Source of the DNA: a virus
Length of the DNA stretch: 23,521 bases
Virus record (IMG/VR): IMGVR_UViG_3300030380_000445
Span: 1-23,521 of that record
Reading direction: 5' to 3' (one strand)
Below the pieces are notes generated by a model. That model had not been told where the DNA came from, did not search any database, and saw nothing but the letters and a program-made list of their open reading frames with translations. Position numbers and translations under genes: made by a program. The stretch's first letter is position 1. Every line of letters starts with the position of its first letter. This document shows, piece by piece, positions 13,827 through 22,311 of this stretch.

Positions 13827-14305
13827 CACTCTTGTTTATTGGAGGCCCCGAAATAGAATGATATGACTGCAGACGCCAGACCACCAAGGTAGCCTAGAAC
13901 CAAATTGATCAGGGCCTCACTATTTTGCTCTGGTGGTTGGAGAGTAACGAGAAAGATATAACCTAGGAAACCACCAACCATGGCTATACCAATTATTCTA
14001 GCAGTCCAGTCTTTACTAAAAGTCTTTCGTGCATCTTGTTTTTCTTGTGTTTCTAATTTGTACAGATCTACGTCAAGCTCTTTCATTTTAGCTTCAAACT
14101 CTTTCTCTGCTTTTTTGATCTCCATCAACTGCTCAGGTGTAGCAGCTGCAATTGCTTTTTCTAATGATGCAGGGTTGTTATCTACACCTAAAATTTTTGA
14201 TATAACATCTCCTGCCATACCACCTAATGGTCCACCTAATGCGGTACCTAACGTTGGAGCTACGCTCCCTATTATATTACCCAGTAACTTCTTCATATTT
14301 GCCAA
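13826..14305 (-). CDS. Holin-like membrane protein (3TM / GTA-holin type)
   Basis: A 159-aa protein with a Gly-rich hydrophobic N-terminus, a charged central helix (about 55-95) and two clear membrane helices near 97-121 (IIGIAMVGGFLGYIFLV) and 132-155 (LVLGYLGGLASAVISFYFG). This layout fits the 'holin of 3TMs' family of phages and gene-transfer agents, which opens the inner membrane at lysis. The frame begins with TTG 14305, which has GGAGG about 10 bases upstream; ATG 14296 lacks a good ribosome site. Either choice changes only three residues. The lysozyme gene is about 7 kb upstream, so the lysis functions are split. Confidence 0.82.
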   Translation of the reverse strand: MANMKKLLGNIIGSVAPTLGTALGGPLGGMAGDVISKILGVDNNPASLEKAIAAATPEQLMEIKKAEKEFEAKMKELDVDLYKLETQEKQDARKTFSKDWTARIIGIAMVGGFLGYIFLVTLQPPEQNSEALINLVLGYLGGLASAVISFYFGASNKQE

Positions 14306-14699
14306 GCTTTAACAGCTCCTCCTTGTTTGCTAAATGTTGTGCTTCGATATCTTCTTTGCTTTGTCCTGTATAAGCAACAGCAAGGTAGTTATCAATTAGC
14401 GCTTGGTTTAGATCCACGTCATCTGCAACGATAACGCCTAGCACTCTACCGAACTTTCCTTTCTTGTCTAGTTTTGTTTGGATTACTAAATTGTCAGCAT
14501 GTAAAATATTGTCAGATAAAAACTTTGAGGCTAGTTTACCTCTAGCTTTCTCATCTAAATCTCTTGTTCGTGATTCTGGCGTATCGATTCCGTAGAGCCT
14601 GACACGAGACTTGTACACAATGTCAAAGCCTAGGTCTATCTCAGCGTCAACTGTGTCGCCATCTACTATTCTAGTGATATTACACTTGTACTCGTACAT
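14277..14699 (-). CDS. Staphylococcal-nuclease-like (thermonuclease) protein
   Basis: A 140-aa SNase-fold protein. Motifs: I-V-D13-G-D15-T-V-D18, R34-L-Y-G-I-D39-T-P-E42, and G-R85-V-L-G, which match the calcium ligands and the catalytic Arg35, Glu43 and Arg87 of the S. aureus enzyme. There is no signal peptide, so it stays in the cell or is packaged. Phage SNases may degrade host DNA or process DNA ends at maturation. The ATG overlaps the stop of the basic protein (TAATG-type coupling) and the 3' end overlaps the holin-like gene by 29 bases. Confidence 0.92.
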   Translation of the reverse strand: MYEYKCNITRIVDGDTVDAEIDLGFDIVYKSRVRLYGIDTPESRTRDLDEKARGKLASKFLSDNILHADNLVIQTKLDKKGKFGRVLGVIVADDVDLNQALIDNYLAVAYTGQSKEDIEAQHLANKEELLKLGKYEEVTG

Positions 14700-14893
14700 T
14701 ATTTACCTACTGCTTTCTGAGCTTTTTTGTGAGCGGCAGTAAAAGTACTACCTTTCATCATAAGGTTCCTCATGTATTTCATATGTTTAGCACTATGGTG
14801 TTTAGAATGACGTTTCATAGTAGCCTCTTGTCTTTTAGTAAGAGACTTCTTACGTGTTGGCTTCTTTCTAGTTGTTTTTCTTTTGTACGCCAT
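14699..14893 (-). CDS. Very basic small protein
   Basis: A 64-aa protein made mostly of Lys, Arg, His and Met, starting MAYKRKTTRKKPTRKK and ending SFT-like TFTAAHKKAQKAVGK. No catalytic motif is visible. Similar short basic proteins occur in marine phage structural regions, and the charge suggests nucleic-acid binding, perhaps DNA condensation inside the capsid or on host DNA. It is coupled to the SNase gene by a stop/start overlap. Recognition is by composition only. Confidence 0.78.
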   Translation of the reverse strand: MAYKRKTTRKKPTRKKSLTKRQEATMKRHSKHHSAKHMKYMRNLMMKGSTFTAAHKKAQKAVGK

Positions 14894-14904
14894 GCTTTAT
14901 GTTA

Positions 14905-15249
14905 TCACTCTTCTGTAATCGAATCCACTTCTTCCCACCCATATAACTTCCAAGTAGTGTAGGCATCTAACCCCTCTGAGGTCATGTTAGCTGTAAACCA
15001 TTCGTGTAGTTTCTCATTTGTTATAGCAGCTACAGGTATAAAACCACTTGGTAAATCTCTTGATTGCAAGTGAGTATGTGTAAGAGCTACAGTCTCTTCC
15101 ATCCGTATAGTTTTAGTATCATCTGCTTTGTCAGTAGCAAGTATGTCGCAAGTAATTGAAGATACTATAGGTGTAGGATCAGTGTCACTACGTGCCACTA
15201 CTTCAACTTTCTTGACCCAAAATTCATATGTAAATGCGTGCACTGCCAT
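14905..15249 (-). CDS. Small phage protein of unknown function
   Basis: A 114-aa soluble protein with no motif that I recognise. It has a strand-rich N-terminus (FTYEFWVKKVEVVARSD), a central IPVAAITNEKLHEWF helix and a Trp-rich WKLYGWEEVD end. The start codon overlaps the stop of the big tail protein (TAATG), so it is translated with it. A chaperone, tail-assembly or small virion role would fit the position, but nothing in the sequence decides. Confidence 0.82.
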   Translation of the reverse strand: MAVHAFTYEFWVKKVEVVARSDTDPTPIVSSITCDILATDKADDTKTIRMEETVALTHTHLQSRDLPSGFIPVAAITNEKLHEWFTANMTSEGLDAYTTWKLYGWEEVDSITEE

Positions 15250-18200
15250 TATGTTTGAACGATGAATAGATTATTAATACCATTTACATCTATATTTGCA
15301 CTACGTGTAGTTCCAACAGTAGAAGCACTAGTTAGTCGTACTGTTATTGTATCACCTGGTACCACAGTAGCAGTGCCTGTCTGATAGCTACCACTGTTAA
15401 CTTTAAATTGTGCTGTGCCACCAGCATTGTCAGTTAAGGTTGCTACACCACTGACGAATTGAGTACCACTTAGAGTAATAGTATTTGATGTGAAGACTGT
15501 AGAAGTATTCTGACCAGTTAAATCTGTGAAAGAGAACGCATCAGGTTCATTTATGCCTAATCTAGTAAAGGCATACTCCACAGAGCTTAAGGATCTATTG
15601 TTACCATTTCCTTGAGCGTTTACATACAGATAAGCAGTTGTAGAGTTAGAGCTTCTTTTTCTAAACTGAAAAGATATCTGAGCAATAGAATGTGTAAACC
15701 TAAACCTATCGACCCTCGACCAGTATTTACTAGCCCCTGATACGTACTGCATTTTACCAGTATCGGCTAATGGTAATTGGTTAGTAGACCCATCTAAACT
15801 GCCTGAGTCATATTCAATATTATTTTCTATATCAAAAGAACTACCAGCACCAAAAGTCCCATCTCCTGCTGCTACCTCTAAAGTTTTAACTTGTCCAGTT
15901 CCACCCTTAATTCTGACAAACCCAGAGTATAACCCTGGCTCTGTACCTATCTCACCCACTCGTTTTACTCTCATAGTGTTATTATTAAAAGTACCTATGG
16001 CTGCACCAGATACAGTCTTATGTACTACAGGCAGACTTAGATTAGCAGTGTTAATCATGTCAGCAGTAATCGTATTAGCATCAATCCTAGCTGCATCAAT
16101 AAACCCAGCATTTATCTTACCAGCATTTAAGTTATCTATCTTGGCATCATCTACCGCCAGGTCTTTTATTTTTGCTCTTTCTATAGCAGCGTCTTGTATC
16201 TTAGCTGTTGTAATAGCGACATTAGCTATCTTAGCAGTAGTTACAGCTAAATTATCTATCTTAGCTTCTTGCACTGCTAAGTTTGCTATTCTAGCTGTGT
16301 TAATAGCAGCGTCTTGGATCATGGCATTTTTCATAAATACTGTACTGTTGTTGACTGTGAAAGGAGCAGTACCCGCATCGTTGTCATTCCATATAGCAAA
16401 TTTATCTGCTATAAACTGAACTGCAGACGCTGAACCACCATCTGAAGCATTTGCTTCTAGCACCATACCAGCTACTGATCCATTAGCTGAAACTTGTAAA
16501 ACATGAGAAGCTGCCGCATTACCTTCTATATCACTAACAGCAGTCGATAAGGTTGTAACGGAGGCAGAAGAAGCAACCCCCACAGGCACCCAATTAGAGG
16601 TACCAGGAGCTGTAGCTCTATACACTTTATCGTCGTCGTTTGTGTCTATCCATATATCGCCTGCAGCTAAAGCTGTAGGAGTATTTGGTTGTGCAAATAC
16701 TGTAGCTTTTGCATCATTAGAATCATCCCTAACAACGACCCAATTACTGTTGCCCGCCGCTGTGGCTCTGTATAATTTATTGTTGTCATCAGTGTCTATC
16801 CACAAATCCCCTTCAGCCAAAGCTGTAGGAGCAGATGTTCCTACAAAAGTTTTGTTTTTTGCTGCAGCTGTAGCACTTAATTGATTTATAGCAGAAGTTC
16901 GTGCTTGAGTTTCATTTGAAATAGCAGTAGCGTTTGTTGATATATCCGCAGTATTATCCGCAACATCCGTTTGTAACTGTGAAACAGATGAGGCAGTAGA
17001 AGTAACTAAGCTATCTCTAATTGCTACCCAAGCACTACCATCATACCTATATAATTGGTTATCATCAGAATCTATCCAATAGTCTCCTAACACATGGCCA
17101 CTTGATGGAGCATTAGCCTGAAAAAATTGCACAGGTATAGAATTAACGTTAGTTGTAAGTTGACTTAAGGCATTAGCTGTTGCTGTTACTCCTGTCGTAG
17201 CGTTGTTTACGGTAGATTCTAAATCAGTAATTGAATCAGCATTAGCAGTTATATTACCAGCATTATTACTAACACTATTTTGTAAACCACTTATAGCACT
17301 AGATACAGCACCACTACCTGTAAAGCCAGATAAAGCGTTTTGTAGAGAAGTTATAGCACTTGAGTTGGCTGATAGAGCAGCTGCTCCAGGTTGTAAAGCC
17401 ACCCAAGCTGAACCATCCCACCTATATAATTTATTATCATCATTTGTGTCTAACCAGATATCTCCTGTACCCATACCAGAAGTAGGTGCGTTGTCTTGGG
17501 CAAAAGTAGCTAAGACATCAATTGCGTTAACAGTGTTTGTTAAACTAGTAAGAGCACTACCAGTAGCGTAGTCCCCACTAATTGTATTTACTGTGCCTTG
17601 TAAGTTAGTTATTGCAGTTTGTGCAGAACTTATATTAGTTGCATTAGTAGCAATGTCAGTATCATTAGCATTTACACTAGACGTTAAAGTACTCAAAGCA
17701 GAACTAACCGCTCCGCTACCTGTAAACCCAGACAAGGCATTTTGCAAACTAGTAATTGCAGCGGAATTAGATGCTACTGCTCCATTAGTAAGGTTAGTGA
17801 CTGTAGTTGTCAAAGTGCTTATAGCATTAGCATTAGTAACAAAACCCGTGTCCCGTACAGTAACCCACTCCCCCGAAGCAACTTCGTCCGCGCCAACAGA
17901 TTCAGCCCTGTACAATTTATTACCATCATTAGTATCTATCCACAGGTCTCCTATGGCTGTAGCAGTAGGGGCATTGTCTTGAGCAAACGTTTTAGTTTTA
18001 CCGTCTACCGTACCTGATAAATTGTTTAAAGAAGTAGATAAAGAGGTAACGGAAGCTGCACTCGCTTTAGTTGCAATGGCCGTATTAGCATCAGCTATAT
18101 CTGTATCATTAGAAGTGATCTGTGTCTGTAGCCCACTAACAGCAGTAGCAACAGTATTAGATCCTGAATAACCACTTAACGTGCTTTCTAATGATGTAAT

Positions 18201-19322
18201 ATCACTTGTGTGTGATGATATCGTACCCTCTGCTGCAGTAACCCTTGTGGTTAGTCCGCCTATTGCACTCGCATTCGCGCCTATATTAGTGTTGGCATTT
18301 GTTATAGAAGAATTTAAAGAAGTAATATTTACAGAAGTAGATATATCTGCTTCGTCACTAACCCCTGCTACTAATAGTATGTTATTTGCATTTTGAGTTA
18401 TAGAGTTACCATTAGCAGTAATTTGAGTTTGTAAGGTTGTATCAGAAGAAGAGGTAGACCCTGACGTGCTAGCAGCCCAAGTGCTACCTGTGTACACGAA
18501 TATTTCATTAACGTTTGGACTAGAATCGGTATCTATCCATATATCACCTGCTTGCAAAGTAGAGTTGTCTGGCCTAGCTGTAGGCGCACTGGTAGATCTG
18601 ATAACTCTTGGTGTATTAGTATTCAAAGAGTTGACCGCAGTTTGTGCGTTTGACGCTGCTGTGTTTATGGCCTCTAACGTTTGTTGTAAATTAAGAGTAT
18701 TAGCATTAATAGTTACATCTATATCAGAAAGCAAAGTATTAAAACCTGGCATCTGTTTTAATTCTTCTGATAAAGATGTCATAACTGCGCCTATGTCTGC
18801 TACAGTAGTGGCTTCTTGGCCTTCTGTTCCGTTAAAAGGCCCTTCTATATTAGAAGTACTTACAAACCTAACCCAATAATAGTGAGTAGTGCCATACCCA
18901 ACTTCGTCTGTATAGACAAAAGCATTTGTTGTGGCAATACGCACAGCGCCACCTAAATTATTGTCTTGTGATCTCCATACCTCTGTGTATGCATGGTTAT
19001 TATATGGCGCTTCATTCCAATCTAAAATGACTGCAGTAAAAGCTGAAGACGCAACTAGAGCTGTAGGTGCTGGAGGTATGGTTAGGTTTCCTCCAGGAAC
19101 CTCTTCTTGAGGAGGCACTATGTCACTAGATTGAGTGCCTTTGTTTTTAATCTTTACAATACCAGAATCTGATAACTCTCGTAAAGTAACTGCTCTATCT
19201 AAAGGGTCACCACGTCTACCCAGTCTAACTTCTAAAGCTTCTTTTATAGAATCAAGAGCAAGTTTAAGTTCTCTATCGGTTTTTGGTGGTATGTTTTTAA
19301 GAGCCGGTAATTTAGTAGTCAT
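15249..19322 (-). CDS. Large modular tail-fibre / host-specificity protein with tail-tip J-like C-terminal region
   Basis: A 1357-aa virion protein. Order: helical N-terminus (1-60); a fibronectin-III-like domain (about 82-170); a long central region of Asn/Thr/Ser-rich coiled-coil segments alternating with six 'GD-I-W-I-D-T-(N/D)-D-x-N-K-L-Y' modules (about 246-283, 445-491, 606-644, 733-770, 825-866, 875-914); a DUF1983-like part (about 925-1010); short A-K-I-x-N-L-A-V repeats (1002-1090), typical of the C-terminal region of tail-tip J-like proteins; and a beta-rich C-terminal domain (1095-1357) that may contact the host. It is much longer than ordinary fibres because of the repeats. ATG 19322 overlaps the stop of the 661-aa gene (TAATG). 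Role in adsorption is likely. Confidence 0.9.
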   Translation of the reverse strand: MTTKLPALKNIPPKTDRELKLALDSIKEALEVRLGRRGDPLDRAVTLRELSDSGIVKIKNKGTQSSDIVPPQEEVPGGNLTIPPAPTALVASSAFTAVILDWNEAPYNNHAYTEVWRSQDNNLGGAVRIATTNAFVYTDEVGYGTTHYYWVRFVSTSNIEGPFNGTEGQEATTVADIGAVMTSLSEELKQMPGFNTLLSDIDVTINANTLNLQQTLEAINTAASNAQTAVNSLNTNTPRVIRSTSAPTARPDNSTLQAGDIWIDTDSSPNVNEIFVYTGSTWAASTSGSTSSSDTTLQTQITANGNSITQNANNILLVAGVSDEADISTSVNITSLNSSITNANTNIGANASAIGGLTTRVTAAEGTISSHTSDITSLESTLSGYSGSNTVATAVSGLQTQITSNDTDIADANTAIATKASAASVTSLSTSLNNLSGTVDGKTKTFAQDNAPTATAIGDLWIDTNDGNKLYRAESVGADEVASGEWVTVRDTGFVTNANAISTLTTTVTNLTNGAVASNSAAITSLQNALSGFTGSGAVSSALSTLTSSVNANDTDIATNATNISSAQTAITNLQGTVNTISGDYATGSALTSLTNTVNAIDVLATFAQDNAPTSGMGTGDIWLDTNDDNKLYRWDGSAWVALQPGAAALSANSSAITSLQNALSGFTGSGAVSSAISGLQNSVSNNAGNITANADSITDLESTVNNATTGVTATANALSQLTTNVNSIPVQFFQANAPSSGHVLGDYWIDSDDNQLYRYDGSAWVAIRDSLVTSTASSVSQLQTDVADNTADISTNATAISNETQARTSAINQLSATAAAKNKTFVGTSAPTALAEGDLWIDTDDNNKLYRATAAGNSNWVVVRDDSNDAKATVFAQPNTPTALAAGDIWIDTNDDDKVYRATAPGTSNWVPVGVASSASVTTLSTAVSDIEGNAAASHVLQVSANGSVAGMVLEANASDGGSASAVQFIADKFAIWNDNDAGTAPFTVNNSTVFMKNAMIQDAAINTARIANLAVQEAKIDNLAVTTAKIANVAITTAKIQDAAIERAKIKDLAVDDAKIDNLNAGKINAGFIDAARIDANTITADMINTANLSLPVVHKTVSGAAIGTFNNNTMRVKRVGEIGTEPGLYSGFVRIKGGTGQVKTLEVAAGDGTFGAGSSFDIENNIEYDSGSLDGSTNQLPLADTGKMQYVSGASKYWSRVDRFRFTHSIAQISFQFRKRSSNSTTAYLYVNAQGNGNNRSLSSVEYAFTRLGINEPDAFSFTDLTGQNTSTVFTSNTITLSGTQFVSGVATLTDNAGGTAQFKVNSGSYQTGTATVVPGDTITVRLTSASTVGTTRSANIDVNGINNLFIVQT
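16053..16319 (-). repeat. Short A-K-I / A-R-I repeats in the tail protein
   Basis: About eight tandem units of 9-11 residues with the pattern (A/T)-x-A-(K/R)-I-x-(N/D)-(L/V/A)-A-(V/I), characteristic of the shaft near the C-terminus of J-like tail proteins. Codons differ between units, so they are not recent DNA copies. Confidence 0.8.
16581..18587 (-). repeat. Six 'W-I-D-T' modules with coiled-coil spacers in the tail protein
   Basis: Six modules of about 38-47 residues lie at 18474-18587, 17850-17990, 17391-17507, 17013-17126, 16725-16850 and 16581-16700. Each has an A-P-T, G-D-x-W-I-D-(T/S)-(N/D)-D and L-Y-R core and usually ends W-V-x-(V/I)-R-D. Between them a 21-residue block is identical in protein at 17697-17759 and 17295-17357 but differs at many third codon positions. 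Confidence 0.88.
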
Positions 19323-21307
19323 TATGCCTCTTTCAATTCAGCTATGTTCTCTCCAATACAAACTTCATTTACAATTTTATCTGTTATTACTTCTATGGCA
19401 AAAGTATTGTGAACGCTAGCGGGCAAACGCACCATAGGTTCTGTTATAGCTGCACTACTAAAACTAGGAGTAGTGCCAGTAACACTAAATGCACTGCCGC
19501 TTGTAGCTATTGTTGCGTGGTATATTACACTATTATCTCCATATACTTTTATAGTAACAGGATAAGACTCTGCATCTACTTTTGCAAAACCCATGCTAGT
19601 TGGTCGTGCAACAGCATATTCTTTGCTTTTCCAATTGTACGTAAGACTAGTAGAACTGCCTTGAAATTTTTTAATTTTATTTCCTACTATAATATATAAC
19701 TCATTATCGTCAGGATCTGTAAACCCACCACGGATTAAAGCACTTGCATCTAAATTAGTTAGCGCTGTTGTTTCATCTCTAAAATCAAATATAAACCCAC
19801 CAAAACCAGAACCTGTATTGAAAAAGCCTACATATCTACCTTGCCAATAAAAACCAGTTATTGTGGATGGGTAGTAGTTGGCTTGCCATTGTTCTGCAGT
19901 TATTAAAGTTTCAGTTAAGTTTTGTACAGTTACACCACTAGCAGCCATCAATCCATCCGGACCTGCAAACACAACCACCTCACCCATATCCACCATGGAC
20001 CGTTTACTTAAACATGCTTCTGCTGTTTCTATTTTTATAGCTACCATAGCAGAAGGATCGCTACCTGTAATAAGGTATGGTGTGCTTTCTGTCCCTACTA
20101 TTAAACCATTACTTGTAGCTTTTATACCTACAATCTTTTCTTCTATACCTATTCTGTAGTTAGCTGGCCAAGCATGTGGTTGATAAGGCTCGCTAAAACA
20201 TATTCTATTACCAGTAAAACCAGCAAATACACCGTTTTGTAAAGGTATTAAACCTTTCATTGGCCCATCTGGATATAAGCTAGTATCGTCATCTGGTGGT
20301 GCTATCCAATCAGTAGACGGAATAACTTCAGCCAACTCATTATTTTTTGAGGAATCCGTGAACGTAGCTGTTGCCAAAGTTACTTCGCCTACAAACTGAA
20401 ACTGCGTAGTATTAGAACCAGTGTTTGACCTGTAGATTCTTTTCTTTACTAAGTTAGTATTGGACTTTGCAGTAGACGTTTCTAAACCAGAGATAGCGAC
20501 TGTCATATTATCATCTGTAGTTATAACAGTAGATGCAGGCGACGGAGGCCCCTCTTCACCAAAGGCCGACACGAACGTGTATACATAACTAGTATCATAG
20601 TCTAGCTCTGCATCTGAATTATCACCAAATTGAGCACCGTTAGATACAGTAGCACTATTACCTGTGCTAGTAGCAGCTTGCGATAATTCAATAGTAAAAG
20701 TGCTAGTAGATGGCACAGTTTTTATTTTATAAGTACCGTTTATATTCTCAGCATCTACTCCATTAGTAGTAGAGAAACCTTGTATATTTACAAATTCTCC
20801 TACTACTGCGCCATGTGCCGCAGCATTACCACTTGTACTAGTAGTAATTGTTATTACGGAAGAACCATTAACAAAGGCTATAAGAGCATCAAATTGTGTA
20901 GCAGCAACTACTGCTACAGTAGGTGCAGCCGTAGGGGCTGGTATACCTAATCTGAAACTAGCATTTGGAAAAACAGAACCACCTACTATTTGAGCAGACC
21001 TACCCATTTTAGGAAAAGACTGGCCACTAAAATATATTGTGTCATTTACATCTCCAGGTATAGGACTACGTACGACATCTACATCTTCGTCAAACTGTAG
21101 CCAACGTTCTGGGCTGTCTGTGTATTTAAATATACTTTGTCTACTAGAATTAGATAAAGTAAGAGTATCAGAGTTATCTTTTATAGGCACTAAACGGCCG
21201 CTCTCTAGGTTTACGTCTGTCGCTACAGTAGCTAACTCATCTCTTAAGAGTCGTGGTGACAGTCTTGGAGCAAGACCTCCAAACGTTTTAAGTTTAATAT
21301 ATGCCAT
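19322..21307 (-). CDS. Large virion structural protein, propeller-like (P22 gp10-type stabilisation protein or tail component)
   Basis: A 661-aa beta-rich protein. The N-terminus GGLAPRLSPRLL...ATDVNLESGRLVPIK is a pattern common in phage structural proteins annotated as tail or DNA-stabilisation (P22 gp10-like) proteins. Residues about 235-320 look like a fibronectin-type domain (DTSYVYTFVSAFGEEGPPSPAS). From about 350 to 560 there are repeated blades of the type NGLIVGTESTPYLITG and VVVFAGPDGLMAASG, suggesting a beta-propeller. No signal or membrane helix is present. It lies between lysozyme and the large tail protein and is coupled to the latter. Virion role is firm; the exact part is uncertain. 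Confidence 0.85.
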   Translation of the reverse strand: MAYIKLKTFGGLAPRLSPRLLRDELATVATDVNLESGRLVPIKDNSDTLTLSNSSRQSIFKYTDSPERWLQFDEDVDVVRSPIPGDVNDTIYFSGQSFPKMGRSAQIVGGSVFPNASFRLGIPAPTAAPTVAVVAATQFDALIAFVNGSSVITITTSTSGNAAAHGAVVGEFVNIQGFSTTNGVDAENINGTYKIKTVPSTSTFTIELSQAATSTGNSATVSNGAQFGDNSDAELDYDTSYVYTFVSAFGEEGPPSPASTVITTDDNMTVAISGLETSTAKSNTNLVKKRIYRSNTGSNTTQFQFVGEVTLATATFTDSSKNNELAEVIPSTDWIAPPDDDTSLYPDGPMKGLIPLQNGVFAGFTGNRICFSEPYQPHAWPANYRIGIEEKIVGIKATSNGLIVGTESTPYLITGSDPSAMVAIKIETAEACLSKRSMVDMGEVVVFAGPDGLMAASGVTVQNLTETLITAEQWQANYYPSTITGFYWQGRYVGFFNTGSGFGGFIFDFRDETTALTNLDASALIRGGFTDPDDNELYIIVGNKIKKFQGSSTSLTYNWKSKEYAVARPTSMGFAKVDAESYPVTIKVYGDNSVIYHATIATSGSAFSVTGTTPSFSSAAITEPMVRLPASVHNTFAIEVITDKIVNEVCIGENIAELKEA

Positions 21308-21314
21308 TTCTTCA

Positions 21315-21767
21315 TTATACAGTATTCAAAACTGATTCTTGCAGTTCTCGACTCCTTCTTCCTACTTGTTTAAACCATCTGCTATCTTCCATTTCAGCAG
21401 CCATTCTTTTCCAATCGTGTGCTCTACACGCTTCTAACATATTTCTAAACTTAGATAACCTCGTGCCACCTAGGTTAAAACACATGTTAACAAGCACGTG
21501 TTGTATATTTTCGGGCAAGGTATAAAAGGCTTCGTCAGTGCCAAATACGTGTATTGCTTCTGTTAAGTGTTTATCAAAGTCATCGGCAAAGTACATGTCT
21601 ACTACTTCTTGGTTTACTTCTGTACCTATTTCCCAGTCATATTCTGGATCGCTTGGCTGGCACAGGTGTCCCACTCCTAGTGTTTTGTAGCCCAGACTGT
21701 CTTTATATATTTTTAAGACCTCGCCTTCATGGCGTTTTATCTCTGCTTTACATTGTTCAATATCCAT
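21315..21767 (-). CDS. T4-type lysozyme (glycoside hydrolase 24) endolysin
   Basis: A 150-aa muramidase that cuts the glycan of host peptidoglycan at lysis. The catalytic triad of T4 lysozyme is visible as E14 in R-H-E-G, D23 in I-Y-K-D and T29 in G-Y-K-T-L-G-V-G-H-L. Further family matches are VLVNMCFNLGG (91-101) and the C-terminal SRWFKQVGRRSREL. There is no signal or SAR helix, so it needs a holin. The gene follows the 58-aa membrane protein by 8 bases; an AGGGGGGG just before the ATG serves as ribosome site at very short spacing. Confidence 0.96.
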   Translation of the reverse strand: MDIEQCKAEIKRHEGEVLKIYKDSLGYKTLGVGHLCQPSDPEYDWEIGTEVNQEVVDMYFADDFDKHLTEAIHVFGTDEAFYTLPENIQHVLVNMCFNLGGTRLSKFRNMLEACRAHDWKRMAAEMEDSRWFKQVGRRSRELQESVLNTV

Positions 21768-21775
21768 GTCCCCCC

Positions 21776-21952
21776 CTAGGAAAAAATTCGATCTACACCA
21801 CTCATACCTATTATAAGTACATATAGACCTACTATGTATTTAGTGTACTTAGAATCAATTGCATCAAATTTAGCGTCACCTTTGTCTAACCTTTTTTCTA
21901 TATTGGCTACTTGACTCTCAACTTTTGCTAATGACTCTTTTGTTGTCGGCAT
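21776..21952 (-). CDS. 58-aa holin-like membrane protein
   Basis: A short gene coding for 58 residues: a charged coiled-coil N-terminus (ESLAKVESQVANIEKRLDK) and one C-terminal membrane helix (about 39-50, YIVGLYVLIIGM) followed by SGVDRIFS. The coiled coil plus single helix resembles XhlA-like holin accessory proteins. It sits immediately before the lysozyme gene, the classical place of a holin. Its ATG directly follows the stop of the 99-aa gene with no gap. Function is inferred from position and topology. Confidence 0.78.
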   Translation of the reverse strand: MPTTKESLAKVESQVANIEKRLDKGDAKFDAIDSKYTKYIVGLYVLIIGMSGVDRIFS

Positions 21953-22252
21953 TTAATTCACAGAGGGTTTATCTTTAGTCTCAACTTTATCGGCTATCAC
22001 TATCTCTTCGTCTTTTGCTTCCTGCTCAATAGCTTTTATTTTATCTTCTTTGATAATAGTTTTTACGCCTTCTGTAATAACAGACTGAGCACTCTGACAT
22101 TTCTTTAATTGATAAGCAAGATCATTTATTTCGTTTTGTATACGAAATAAAGTATTAAACTCTGTTGCAGCTCTAGGCGTTAAATCTTCTACTAAATAGT
22201 CTTCACCATCAAAGTGTAAAGTTTGTGGTGCTTGTGGTTGGTTATTTTCCAT
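21953..22252 (-). CDS. Small coiled-coil phage protein (DUF6447-like)
   Basis: A 99-aa acidic protein with LHFDGEDYLVEDLT (12-25) followed by a long helix (about 28-70) and a charged Lys/Glu end. The short beta-hairpin-plus-helix layout is like the DUF6447 proteins of marine T4-like and other phages, whose role is unknown. AAGGAG 8 bases before the ATG supports the start. A promoter-like sequence lies just upstream, so this gene may begin a lysis transcript with the 58-aa protein and lysozyme. Confidence 0.82.
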   Translation of the reverse strand: MENNQPQAPQTLHFDGEDYLVEDLTPRAATEFNTLFRIQNEINDLAYQLKKCQSAQSVITEGVKTIIKEDKIKAIEQEAKDEEIVIADKVETKDKPSVN

Positions 22253-22279
22253 TTAATTACTCCTTAATTAGTTTTAAAT

Positions 22280-22308
22280 ATTGTATCTTCTTTGTTTATT
22301 TACAGCAA
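22280..22308 (-). promoter_or_regulatory. Candidate promoter before the lysis genes
   Basis: On the - strand TTGCTG (22303-22308) and TACAAT (22280-22285) are 17 bases apart in the 59-base gap, which is the longest gap in the late block. The -10 box is good and the -35 box is poor (3 of 6). It would serve the coiled-coil protein, holin-like protein and lysozyme. Confidence 0.35.
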
Positions 22309-22311
22309 TAC

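Noticed and set aside
16581-18587. CRISPR array or diversity-generating retroelement
   Set aside because: The repeats are protein-coding, in frame, unequal in length and degenerate; no reverse transcriptase or template repeat is visible.
15976-18879. Several open frames on the + strand across the tail gene
   Set aside because: They are rich in Ala, Val, Leu and Ser because they are the reverse reading of Asn/Thr/Ala-rich repeats; no ribosome sites or recognisable domains.
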